DNA of 64,000 bases from a bacterium (lineage in GTDB: Bacteria; Bdellovibrionota_B; Oligoflexia; Silvanigrellales; Silvanigrellaceae): positions 33,082 through 97,081 of the forward strand of contig RGDM01000006.1 of the NCBI GenBank assembly GCA_009918675.1, in the 5' to 3' direction. Positions 36,458 through 45,329 of the stretch are shown one piece after another (the stretch's first letter is position 1; each line of letters starts with the position of its first letter). Under the pieces are notes generated by a model. It was not told the origin of the DNA and did not search any database. It saw only the letters and a list, made by a program, of their open reading frames with translations. Both the position numbers and the translations under genes were made by a program.

Positions 36458-38764
36458 GTGTCGATTGAGCTCACCGCGCTGTTGTCTAAGATTATTTTCG
36501 CTTCACAAGATGGCGCTTTTGTGGTTGCGGAGTTTGTCGATTCCAAGTCGGCTAAGCGTTTTCGAGCAAGCGGAAAGACGCTTACGGTGGGTAAGTTCGA
36601 TTCACAGCAGCAATACAAGCTTTTTGGCGATTGGACACAATCTCCGAAGTACGGCGAGACATTCCAGGTTCTTTATAGCGAACCCCTTCGTCCGCCGACC
36701 CTCACCGGTGTGATCCCTTTTCTTGTGAATAACGTTAAGGGTGTTGGCGAAGTTACAGCCAAGAAATTTCTTGAAGCTCTCGACGTGCGAACTATCGATG
36801 AACTGGTTGAGGTTTGCAAAGGAAAAAAAGAAAAAGTTTACGCCTTTTTTAAGGCGAAAAGAGATAAAGCTGAACAGGTGATCTCCCTCATCACTGGCGA
36901 TGAAGTGTACCGTTCGATTATGGTGTTTCTCCATGAACACAACATTCCGCCTAATTTTGCCAATCGCATTTATGAACGATACGGCTCAGACGCAATAAAT
37001 TTATTGAAAGAAAATCCGTATCGGTTGATCTCTGATTTTCGAAATGTTGGCTTTCTCCGCGCCGATGCCATCGCACTGAAACTTGGGATAGATCCGCTTT
37101 CGCGCTTTCGATTAGAGGCAGCATTTGTATACACCCTTGAGCGAGCTCACGATGATGGCCACTGTTGCTTACCTCGCGATGTTCTCATTGAAGGTGCGCG
37201 CGAAGTTCTTGGTGCGAAACGCGACGCACGATTCACTTTCGAGTTTTTGCTTGCTGAGCTGCGTGCAATCTATAAGGAAAATCGTGATAAGGGCATTGCA
37301 AGTTTTTTGTTGCGTTTGCCCGAAGGACAACCCACCGACGAGAAACTCAATCAGCCGTTGTTTTATTTGCCAGAAGTCTATGCTCTGGAGAATTCAACAG
37401 CAGGGGAATGTGCTCGATTGCTGCGCAAGACAGGAATTGGCGACGACCCTTTTGAAGCAAAATACCGGGCAGGTGAAGTAACACTTTCTGAGCTTGTTCC
37501 TGACATTCCGTGGAACAAGCTTTCAGAAGAGCAAGCTGCAGCGGTCGAAATGTCTATCGGATCTCGTTTTATGGTTCTCACCGGCGGGCCCGGATGCGGT
37601 AAAACTTTTGTTCTGAAAGCGATTTATCGGGTCCAAAAGGCACTTAAGAGAACCGTGGTGCTGTGTGCTCCAACCGGACTCGCAGCCAAGCGTATGACCA
37701 TGTCTATTGAGGCGCAGGCATACACCCTGCACAAAACTTTGCGGATTGGTCAGGGCGAAGACGGGACTTCTGAAGGGGGCGAAGGAGCGCTTAAAGATGT
37801 TGATGTCGTGATTGTTGATGAAGCTTCAATGCTGAGTCTCGATCTGTTCAACAGCCTATTGGAGGCAATGGCGCCGCAGACTCGTTTGATTCTTGTTGGA
37901 GATGTGGATCAGCTCCCGAGTGTTGGTGCCGGCAACTGTTTACGCGATATCATTTCATCCGGTGAAGTTCCGGTCAGCAGATTGACTAAAATCTTTCGTC
38001 AATCAAGCGAAAGTCCCATTCCCACGGCTGCGCGTGCAATTATCGAAGGGCGCAAACCAGAATTTGGTATGACCAGTCGAACTCCGCATTTGCTTGCAAA
38101 AAATTCTTTGGTGATGTTACCTTGCCAAATTCAAACATTCACTGAGCTACTGCTGCCCTTGGTGAAGGAAACTATTCCGCAGATGTATGGGCTTGATGCC
38201 ATCAAAGATGTGCAAATTCTTGTTCCCATGCGCCGGGGTGAGGCAGGGCAGGAGAAAATTAATCGCTTGTTGCAAGCCGAGTTGAATCCTCCTCACCCTG
38301 ATAAAGATGAATCCAAGCGAGACGACGATCAGGTCTTTCGAGTTGGCGACAAAGTCATTCAAACTCGCAACAATTATGATAAAGATGTTTTTAATGGTGA
38401 CCTTGGTTTTATTCGCGCGATTCGAGTCGTGCAAAAAAAGGTTGAAATTGATGTTGCCTTTGATGACAAAATCGTTCGCCTAGAAGATGAAGAAGTTGAT
38501 GATCTCAGCCTTTGCTACGCGATGACGGTGCACAAATCACAAGGCTCGGAATTCCCGTTGGTCGTAATTCCTATGTTCAGCTCGTACTACACGATGCTTG
38601 ACAGGAATCTTTTCTACACCGCGCTCACTCGCGCAAGTAAACACGCATTCGTCGTGGGCGAGGAGTGGGCTTTGAAAAAAGCAGTCGCGACTCAAATTGC
38701 TTTGAAGCGCTATACAGCATTGGAAAGGCTGATTGGCGAAGCAACTCGCATTACTGACGAGTGA
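36458..38764 (+). CDS. recD2: RecD2-type ATP-dependent DNA helicase
   Basis: A 768-residue SF1B 5'-3' helicase of the RecD2/YrrC group, found in bacteria without being part of RecBCD. The N-terminal part has helix-hairpin-helix repeats (GVGEVTAKKFLEAL, FRNVGFLRADAIALKLGI). The motor has Walker A TGGPGCGKT near residue 378, motif II VIVDEASML, motif III VGDVDQLPSVGAGN, and motif VI YAMTVHKSQGSEF. The start is GTG with AGGGG about six bases upstream. Its 3' end overlaps the convergent SGNH gene by 14 bases. It likely works in DNA repair or replication stress. Confidence 0.93.
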   Translation: MSIELTALLSKIIFASQDGAFVVAEFVDSKSAKRFRASGKTLTVGKFDSQQQYKLFGDWTQSPKYGETFQVLYSEPLRPPTLTGVIPFLVNNVKGVGEVTAKKFLEALDVRTIDELVEVCKGKKEKVYAFFKAKRDKAEQVISLITGDEVYRSIMVFLHEHNIPPNFANRIYERYGSDAINLLKENPYRLISDFRNVGFLRADAIALKLGIDPLSRFRLEAAFVYTLERAHDDGHCCLPRDVLIEGAREVLGAKRDARFTFEFLLAELRAIYKENRDKGIASFLLRLPEGQPTDEKLNQPLFYLPEVYALENSTAGECARLLRKTGIGDDPFEAKYRAGEVTLSELVPDIPWNKLSEEQAAAVEMSIGSRFMVLTGGPGCGKTFVLKAIYRVQKALKRTVVLCAPTGLAAKRMTMSIEAQAYTLHKTLRIGQGEDGTSEGGEGALKDVDVVIVDEASMLSLDLFNSLLEAMAPQTRLILVGDVDQLPSVGAGNCLRDIISSGEVPVSRLTKIFRQSSESPIPTAARAIIEGRKPEFGMTSRTPHLLAKNSLVMLPCQIQTFTELLLPLVKETIPQMYGLDAIKDVQILVPMRRGEAGQEKINRLLQAELNPPHPDKDESKRDDDQVFRVGDKVIQTRNNYDKDVFNGDLGFIRAIRVVQKKVEIDVAFDDKIVRLEDEEVDDLSLCYAMTVHKSQGSEFPLVVIPMFSSYYTMLDRNLFYTALTRASKHAFVVGEEWALKKAVATQIALKRYTALERLIGEATRITDE

Positions 38765-39626
38765 GCAGCTCATTTTTCAAAAGTGCATCAAAAACCCGCT
38801 CGGCCCAAAGCCTGGCTCCTACTCCTTGCGGATGAAGACGCATCGGATCTGCCAAAACAGCACTGCGCATGACATACAGATCTTCATCAGTCCGAAGAAC
38901 ATCTCCTCCCACTGTGTAGCTGTCGATGAGGGTACAGGTTTTGCCAATTTCCGACTTCACAGAGTTAACCGCAGATTTGAGGTTTGCGATTAAGGTGAGT
39001 TTGTTTGCAAACTGACCAAGGCCTTCGGTTGGAGTCACAAACGCGCATTTTGCACCCGAGCCGAGGATTGTTTTGATCAGGCGTGGCAACTCAGAGTTTA
39101 CTGATGCGGGGTCGAAGAAATGGTTGTCGCCAAGAGTGACAAGATACAAATCAACAGCGGGATGATTTGCGAGGATTGTTGCAATTGCTTCTGTCTTGCG
39201 GCCTGCCTGCAGGGTCGGCGTGCAGCTGCGTTGGGCACTTCCAGAGTCGCAGCCGAAGTACCCGTTGGATGGAATTGGTGTGAAACCTCCATTGAGCCAT
39301 CCACTGATCCGGCTTGAGCTTGCGGCCGCAAAATAAACAAGGCGTTGTTTGGATGCAAAACGGATCAGCTCCGAAAGTCGGTTGCCATAGCCACCTGTCG
39401 ACTGGGAATCGCCTAAGACGGCGACATTCATGATGTCTGCAGATTCCTTTCGAGCATTTGCCGACGAACTCAGCGGTTTTGCCTTTGGGCTTTGCTCGCT
39501 GGCATCCGCAGGCGCCGGACTCATATTTTGCCTTTGCAGAATTGAGCTGCTGCAGGCGGTAGCGCAGATCGTCGAGACGAGAGCAAGAACAGAGTTGAGT
39601 TGAGGAAATCTGTTTAAGCAAACCAT
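38751..39626 (-). CDS. SGNH/GDSL-like hydrolase lipoprotein
   Basis: The ATG at 39626, seven bases after AGGTG, gives 291 residues with a lipobox ICATAC. A low-complexity linker (about 30-60) leads to an SGNH hydrolase core: VLGDSQS with the nucleophile Ser, LGDNHF, and the C-terminal MRLHPQGVGARLW holding the His. Such enzymes act as esterases or O-acetyl hydrolases on envelope sugars; the substrate is unknown. Confidence 0.8.
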   Translation of the reverse strand: MVCLNRFPQLNSVLALVSTICATACSSSILQRQNMSPAPADASEQSPKAKPLSSSANARKESADIMNVAVLGDSQSTGGYGNRLSELIRFASKQRLVYFAAASSSRISGWLNGGFTPIPSNGYFGCDSGSAQRSCTPTLQAGRKTEAIATILANHPAVDLYLVTLGDNHFFDPASVNSELPRLIKTILGSGAKCAFVTPTEGLGQFANKLTLIANLKSAVNSVKSEIGKTCTLIDSYTVGGDVLRTDEDLYVMRSAVLADPMRLHPQGVGARLWAERVFDALLKNELLTRQ

Positions 39627-39879
39627 TTGCAATCACCTTTTCATCAAAAGACGATTCCATCGCACACATGTTGCAGCGGCCACTGCAGTCGATTCCACGG
39701 CACGGCCTGGAAGATCGGATGCAAGAAATCGACCAATTCCAACCAGCTGAAATCGCGGGAGTGGATCTGCGCAAGGGTTTGACAGTGTCAAAAGCCTGAG
39801 CGTTTTCGTGCGGGGCAGGTTGGCTTGTTTGAAAGGCAAAGAGTTATTTTAGCGGGGAAGAAATTGAGGCGATTTTAAA

Positions 39880-40704
39880 ATGAAAAATTTTCGCAATGAT
39901 CGATTTAAACTTGAAATGAATTGCAACGCAAAGCGAACTTTGTTCGCATCCATCCTGTTGCTTCTTTCTCCCACTGCGTACTCAATGAGTTTGCAATTGG
40001 GGGCGCTGGGTGGTTACGAGGTCTTGAGCTATCGCGACGACCCAAGCAAACTTACCGGCGGCGCAGTTTCAGCGGGGGACAGCTTTGAACAAGCGTCCTT
40101 TGTTGGTCCTGTTTACGGGTTTGCTGGCGATGTAGGTCTTGTTCAATTGGGCCAAATTGAGGCTTTGCTTGGATGTTCGGTCGTGCAGAGCAGCCTTGCA
40201 AAATCGGCAACGGAAGAGGGCTACAAGACCGAAGGTTCGTTCAAGTTCACTCACGCAACACTTGGCGTGGGTGGCCGTTTTGGGTTGTCGAAATCGTTTT
40301 CTTTGACAGGACTCATGAACTTCTCGACTGCAATCTCAAACACAATGAAGAATTCCAAAGTTAAAATTGCGGACGGCGCAAGTGTTGGGGAAGTGAACTA
40401 CACAGTCGACAAACACAAGAAGACTTCATTGCAGTTGGGGCTAGCCTTTACACCAGCAAGCAACGGCATTCTTGTTGGGGTCAACCTTCAGCTTGGCAGT
40501 GGTTGTTTTGATTGCACATCAAACACATCTCCTTTGCAGAAACGTTCCTATTTAACCCGTTCTGGTGTGCTGCAGGTTGGGTGGATGCTTGGCCAGCAAG
40601 AGGCTACTTTCGACACGCCACGAGCAATTCCAAATACAAAAAAAATCCATGGCAAAAAGCCCTTGATCAAGGCGCCGGTTTCTGAGGAGTCGGACTATGA
40701 GTAA
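39880..40704 (+). CDS. Secreted beta-barrel-like protein
   Basis: A 274-residue exported protein. A signal peptide precedes MSLQLGALGGYEVL; the start could also be the Met at codon 13. Repeated strands such as ATLGVGGRFGLSKSFSLTGLMNF and LQLGLAFTPASNGILVGVNLQLG suggest an outer-membrane barrel. Its end overlaps the subtilase start by eight bases (ATGAGTAA), so the two are co-translated. A porin-like secretion partner or adhesin are both possible; no family was recognised. Confidence 0.6.
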   Translation: MKNFRNDRFKLEMNCNAKRTLFASILLLLSPTAYSMSLQLGALGGYEVLSYRDDPSKLTGGAVSAGDSFEQASFVGPVYGFAGDVGLVQLGQIEALLGCSVVQSSLAKSATEEGYKTEGSFKFTHATLGVGGRFGLSKSFSLTGLMNFSTAISNTMKNSKVKIADGASVGEVNYTVDKHKKTSLQLGLAFTPASNGILVGVNLQLGSGCFDCTSNTSPLQKRSYLTRSGVLQVGWMLGQQEATFDTPRAIPNTKKIHGKKPLIKAPVSEESDYE

Positions 40705-42379
40705 ATCATCAAAACAAGTGAACCGCCGAGCACTCTCGGAACGGCAGCGGCTTTGGTTGATCTGTGGCTCGGGATGTATTGCGCTTGCCGCTTTGATTCA
40801 GAGTTGCTGCGAGGTTTCTGCTGCTTCTGATGTCGAGCGCTTGGCTGGGCAAAGTTCAGATGCCTGTGCAGCGAATCATGCCAAGGGTCAGATGTCGGTA
40901 AAGGTTTCAAATCGGGTTGCGGATTGGGATAACACGTTGCTTTTATCGACCTGGAATGGCGCGCTGAAGACCTTTGTTAAGCCCGATGTCTTGACGCTTA
41001 AGTCTGTGGATTCTGCAGATGGCGGTACCGACACCATTCGCTTTTTGCAGATCGATGGAAAATTTGCCAACGGTTTGGGTGTTGGCTCGCGCGTGATTGG
41101 AACTCTATTTAAAGAAGGTGGTCGGGGCGCCGGTTTGCTTGGCTCAAGCACAATAACTTCTATTCATGAAGCCCTCGAAGTGAAATCGCCCACTCCTGAC
41201 CTGACGAAGAATAAATTCAAAAAGATTTCCGGTTTTTTGCAGTTCGACACTTTGCTCACGCAGCGACGGCCCGATGGTCTCACAGCCGAATTCGCGCCAA
41301 GTTACGATTCAAACGAGCAGTGGAGTTTGAATCAAACCCACTATGATGCTGCAGAAGCTGAGCTGCTGAGTGCAGCCAATGCGGCAGGAAAAACCGTGCG
41401 GGTGGCTGTGCTTGATACGGGAGTTGATGTGAATCATCCCGATTTAAAAGACGTGATTGACAAAGACCTCGCCTACAATGCGCTCACCGGTAAAAATGGG
41501 GTTTCTGAAGTCACCGATAATCAGGGGCATGGAACTCACGTCGCAGGAATTATTGCTGGACAAGGCAAGGGAAAAGCGAGCGGAATGTACACGAATATCT
41601 TGGGTGTGGCCGGCAAATTCAAAGTTAAAATTGTGCCAATTAAGGTGTTGGGCGATGATGGCTCGGGTTCAACTGCTGCAATGAATCGTGGCATCCGCTG
41701 GGCAACGCAAAAGAACGTCGACGTTATTTCAATGAGTCTGGGCAGCGGATCCGAGTACGATTGCTTGAAGTCCCAGTCGCTTAAAGATCCTGTGATTCAA
41801 GAAGCCATTGATAAAGGAATTATTGTTGTTGCCGCTGCCGGTAATGAATCATGTGCCTTGGGTGGAAATTGCACGCAAGGGAATACGCAATTTAGCGCAT
41901 ACACTGTTCTTCCTTGCGCTGCTGAAAATGTTTTGTGTGTCGGTTCGAACGACTTTGCCGAAAAGGCTTCAACTTTTTCTAACTTCGCCAGCGCAACATC
42001 GGCGACTGGGGAATACAGACAGGCTCCCGATATCTCCGCACCCGGGAGTCGAATTCTATCGACATATCCGACCACGACGAAGTTTGCAGAATACGAGGGC
42101 GTTGCCATTCTTGATGGTACGAGCATGGCAACACCCTACATTTCAGGCGTAGCTGCAATCTTGAAATTGGTTGCAAGTAGTAACTACCCGGTGAATCAGG
42201 CAACCTTCAAAACCTATCTGCAGGAAGCTGCGTATAAAAGTACCGACTACCAAAGTAAGTTTGGTGCTGGTCGGGTTGATTTGAATGCTTTGAATACGAA
42301 TAGAAAGAATAAGTACGAAAATAAATCAACGACATCTGCAGTTGCCGGTGCTGCAAATGTGTTGAGTTTTCCTTATTGA
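40697..42379 (+). CDS. Secreted subtilisin-like serine protease (S8)
   Basis: A 560-residue protease with an N-terminal export signal that probably ends near the Cys-Cys in LIQSCC, so it may be a lipoprotein. A propeptide-like region runs to about residue 200. The catalytic triad is Asp in VAVLDTGVDVNHPDL, His in GHGTHVAGI and Ser in GTSMATPYISG; the oxyanion Asn is in AAAGNES. It is unrelated in its N-terminal region to the larger subtilase at 4818-7094. It is coupled to the preceding barrel-like gene by overlap. Confidence 0.92.
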   Translation: MSKSSKQVNRRALSERQRLWLICGSGCIALAALIQSCCEVSAASDVERLAGQSSDACAANHAKGQMSVKVSNRVADWDNTLLLSTWNGALKTFVKPDVLTLKSVDSADGGTDTIRFLQIDGKFANGLGVGSRVIGTLFKEGGRGAGLLGSSTITSIHEALEVKSPTPDLTKNKFKKISGFLQFDTLLTQRRPDGLTAEFAPSYDSNEQWSLNQTHYDAAEAELLSAANAAGKTVRVAVLDTGVDVNHPDLKDVIDKDLAYNALTGKNGVSEVTDNQGHGTHVAGIIAGQGKGKASGMYTNILGVAGKFKVKIVPIKVLGDDGSGSTAAMNRGIRWATQKNVDVISMSLGSGSEYDCLKSQSLKDPVIQEAIDKGIIVVAAAGNESCALGGNCTQGNTQFSAYTVLPCAAENVLCVGSNDFAEKASTFSNFASATSATGEYRQAPDISAPGSRILSTYPTTTKFAEYEGVAILDGTSMATPYISGVAAILKLVASSNYPVNQATFKTYLQEAAYKSTDYQSKFGAGRVDLNALNTNRKNKYENKSTTSAVAGAANVLSFPY

Positions 42380-42393
42380 TGCTGAATGGGTGA

Positions 42394-42413
42394 CGCTGAT
42401 TTTGTGATCAGCG
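42394..42413. terminator. Weak hairpin between convergent genes
   Basis: CGCTGAT and ATCAGCG pair perfectly over seven bases around a six-base loop, between the subtilase and aminotransferase 3' ends. Neither side has a T run, so termination is uncertain. Confidence 0.3.
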
Positions 42414-43610
42414 CAGTGAGCCGCCTGTCAGCAGTGCGCGCAGGACTTGTGATCCTTCTTTTACCATTTCTGTGCTGCAGCTGAATGAAAAGCGGATAGC
42501 ATCGGCACAGGTTTGTCCGAAGGCGTCGCCGGGCGAGCTGCCCATGCCCTTTTCAGCCAATGTATTCGATAGCTCGTCGGCATCTTTAACACCCAGCCGC
42601 GCATAAATGCTTTTATCCAGCGTTGCCCACACAAAGAAGCTGCCTTCGGGGACAAAAACTTTCAGACCAGGAATACCAGCGAGCGCTTCGACCATAATAT
42701 CGCGGCGGGTTTGGTACTGGTTGAGCATGTGCGAAACATAGGTTTGGTCGCCTTGTAGAGCAGCAATTGCCGTCCACTGTGCAACGCTGTTCACGCCGTT
42801 GATGCTGCAACGCATGACCTTGTGCAGGCGCTCCATCAGGGTTTCGTCGGTGGCTGTTAGATAGCCCGTGCGCAAGCCACTCATGGCGTGGCTCTTAGAG
42901 AAGCTGAAAACCGAAACGATGCGGTGTTGGTATTCGGGTGCAAGGGATGCCAAAGAGATGTGTTTGTTGGGTGCGTAAATCACATCTTCATAAGCTTCAT
43001 CCGAGACAATCCACAGATTGCGCGCTTTGGCCATGCGAATGATTTCAAGCAAAGTTGCTTTTGGCAACACTGCGCCCGTTGGGTTGTGCGGAGTATTGAG
43101 GAAAATTGCGCGTGTTTTTTCGGTAATGCGTTTTTCGATTTCGCCCGGAAGATATTGGAATCCAGATTCCTCGCGCAGGGGAACTGCAACCGGAACGCCA
43201 CGTGCCACCTTGATGTTTTCAACCACTTCAGTCCACATCGGATCCGGAACAATGACTTCGTCGCCCGGTTGGACCAAGCACTGGAACACGCAGAACAGGG
43301 CGTGCATTGCACCATTCGTCACAAAAACATTTTCAATTGATGGAAGATTGATGCCGTTTTTCTCTGCGAGTTTGGTTTTCAGAGCCTTGCGCAGCTCTGG
43401 AATGCCTGCGTTTGGAATGTAGTGAGTCTTGCCCTCGTCGGCGGCCGTTTTCAGGGCTGCCGTGACGTGAGGTGCCAAGCTAAAGTTGGGATCCCCCGAT
43501 TCAAATCGAAATACCTTTTTGCCATCGGCCTGTGCTTTGAGAATGCGCTCACGGATTTGCACAATCTTGCCGAGCGAAAGAGCGTCCAACAGGTGAGTAC
43601 CGTGTTGCAT
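42408..43610 (-). CDS. Class I/II PLP-dependent aminotransferase
   Basis: The ATG behind GGAGG gives 400 residues, the usual length of AspC-like aminotransferases. Visible motifs are FRFESGDPNF at the N-terminus, NTPHNPTGAVL, SDEAYEDVIY, and the PLP lysine in FSFSKSHAMSGLRTGY (near residue 239), then a C-terminal Arg in ADAIRFSFS. It would transfer amino groups between an amino acid and 2-oxoglutarate; the amino acid is not clear. The longer frame upstream has no ribosome site. Confidence 0.9.
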   Translation of the reverse strand: MQHGTHLLDALSLGKIVQIRERILKAQADGKKVFRFESGDPNFSLAPHVTAALKTAADEGKTHYIPNAGIPELRKALKTKLAEKNGINLPSIENVFVTNGAMHALFCVFQCLVQPGDEVIVPDPMWTEVVENIKVARGVPVAVPLREESGFQYLPGEIEKRITEKTRAIFLNTPHNPTGAVLPKATLLEIIRMAKARNLWIVSDEAYEDVIYAPNKHISLASLAPEYQHRIVSVFSFSKSHAMSGLRTGYLTATDETLMERLHKVMRCSINGVNSVAQWTAIAALQGDQTYVSHMLNQYQTRRDIMVEALAGIPGLKVFVPEGSFFVWATLDKSIYARLGVKDADELSNTLAEKGMGSSPGDAFGQTCADAIRFSFSCSTEMVKEGSQVLRALLTGGSLR

Positions 43611-43760
43611 CGAAAGCCTCCAAATAGCTGTTATGTGGACCTGTACGAGGTGTTCTCCGAAGAGCTCATCGGCTGTCAATGGGGTGACTGTAGATTGGCC
43701 CAGCACATGCATTTTGTGGTGGACTGAAGGCAAACACAAACTCTCTTTGAAGAGGTTGCG

Positions 43761-44186
43761 ATGTGGGCTTCAGACACTATTTTTAAGCGGGTCGTGCAGG
43801 TCGGATGGGTTGCTCTCATGGTGGGGGTTGGCTGCACCCGAAAAAGCGATCCAGTGCCCGTGCCTGCGGGTGCAGGTGGTTCACCTACATCAACGCCAGC
43901 TCCGGGCTCTGACCTGGACGAAGGGAAGGGGCAGAGGGGAGAAGCTCCTCCCGATATTCCGTTTGATGGAGGAAAGCCCGAGGCTCTCGGGATTCCTACT
44001 CCTCAGAAGAGCAACCCAGATTCTCCGAGCGGAACAGCACCAGCACCACAGCCCAACTCGGGGACAGCCGACGGAACCTCGCCAACGGCAACTGATTCAT
44101 CATCGCCTGGTGGTGCAGGAAAAATCAGAGATATTTATACGCAACTTCTTTCGGGTTCGCTCAGCTGTGCGGAGGATAAAAAGTGA
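43761..44186 (+). CDS. Small Pro/Ser/Thr-rich lipoprotein
   Basis: 141 residues with lipobox VGVGC, then a low-complexity Pro/Gly/Ser/Thr linker and a short C-terminal segment with a single Cys (SGSLSCAEDKK). GAGG precedes the ATG. The stop overlaps the next gene's GTG start as GTGA, so the two lipoproteins are co-translated. No function is known. Confidence 0.6.
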   Translation: MWASDTIFKRVVQVGWVALMVGVGCTRKSDPVPVPAGAGGSPTSTPAPGSDLDEGKGQRGEAPPDIPFDGGKPEALGIPTPQKSNPDSPSGTAPAPQPNSGTADGTSPTATDSSSPGGAGKIRDIYTQLLSGSLSCAEDKK

Positions 44187-45256
44187 ATTCATTGCGCCAC
44201 CGCTTCAGCTGTGTCGGCAAATTTTCGATTGTCGCGTGCGCTTTTTTGCTCGCTCAGTGCACGAGAAAGTCGAACTTCAAATCGATTAGCTCCGATGATT
44301 GGTTTCGCAATGGCGTCGACAGGTTTTATCTTGCGACTCTCCCTTCGAAGCTTCTTCATCAAGGCGCAACCACAGTGCGGGTGGGTCAGGATATTTTGGT
44401 GGGTGTGGGTTGTTTCGGAGAACCCAAGGAACCCGCTACTCCGGTGGACATTGCAGATCCCGGATGCGCGAGCAAACGCGCACAAATTCCACTCAATCAA
44501 AGAATTCGTCTGCAAGATTTTCCATTGGCAGAGGATCCCGCTCATCCGAAAGCGGGGCAGTGTGTTCTGCTGCTAGGGTCATCTGAGGTTGTAAAACGTG
44601 TGCAAGAGAAACCTCAGGAGTTTGTTAGCGGACCACTCGCGACTGCCGCATTGAGTGCAGCCACTGCGACCAATGCGTGTGGAATGTCGTTGGCCTTAGG
44701 ACAGGCATTTTATCTGCAAAAAGCAATCGTCACAGGTGCAATAAATTCCGAAAAAGAGAGTCTTGTTTTCGCGCGAAAACTTCTCAGCTATTTTGGCGAA
44801 AATAACTTGGTTCCATCTTTCTATACTGGCGAGCATCCTGTTTATGCATTGAAGCCAAATGCATCCTTGCAAGGGAAAGACGCAACGCAAGTGGCTCAGT
44901 TCGACAAACTTCTTGTTGGTCAGGCGATCTTGCCGTGTAGCGAATTTAACAAATCAATTTGGGAATTGCTCGGAATTGCCAGCAAGAAAGACCTGCGAAA
45001 AGTCTTTTTTCAGGCAATGGCTGAGGCAGACAGACGCACAGCTCAGCGGATCCGCCAAAGCGAATCGTTCGGAGAGTTCGCTGCGGCACTTCAGCGCGGA
45101 GATCTGCGCACCGCTGCGGGAATCTACAATCCTATTTTTGCATATGAGTTCAATCGCAATGTTGAGGCAAAAGCATCGCAAGGATGGGGTGGCTTTGGTG
45201 TTCAGAAATTCTTCGATGAGGTTCGTGCCATCAATAGCGAATTGTTAGCTCTGTAA
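44183..45256 (+). CDS. Lipoprotein of unknown function
   Basis: 357 residues starting from GTG, with lipobox LLAQC near residue 26. The mature protein has several Cys (GVGCFGE, DPGCASK, GQCVLL, NACGM, LPCSEF) that may form disulfides, and a helical C-terminal half. I recognise no family. It is translationally coupled to the small lipoprotein upstream; the pair may act together in the envelope. Confidence 0.65.
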   Translation: MNSLRHRFSCVGKFSIVACAFLLAQCTRKSNFKSISSDDWFRNGVDRFYLATLPSKLLHQGATTVRVGQDILVGVGCFGEPKEPATPVDIADPGCASKRAQIPLNQRIRLQDFPLAEDPAHPKAGQCVLLLGSSEVVKRVQEKPQEFVSGPLATAALSAATATNACGMSLALGQAFYLQKAIVTGAINSEKESLVFARKLLSYFGENNLVPSFYTGEHPVYALKPNASLQGKDATQVAQFDKLLVGQAILPCSEFNKSIWELLGIASKKDLRKVFFQAMAEADRRTAQRIRQSESFGEFAAALQRGDLRTAAGIYNPIFAYEFNRNVEAKASQGWGGFGVQKFFDEVRAINSELLAL

Positions 45257-45329
45257 ATCTTATGATGCAAACAACAGAGGTGCCGCGAACACTTCCAATA
45301 ATTTTGCTATGAAAAGCTCACAGGGTTGT

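Noticed and set aside
39633..39839. A 68-codon minus-strand frame before the SGNH gene
   Set aside because: The TTG start lacks a ribosome site and the product has no family features. I see nothing certain in this 253-base gap.
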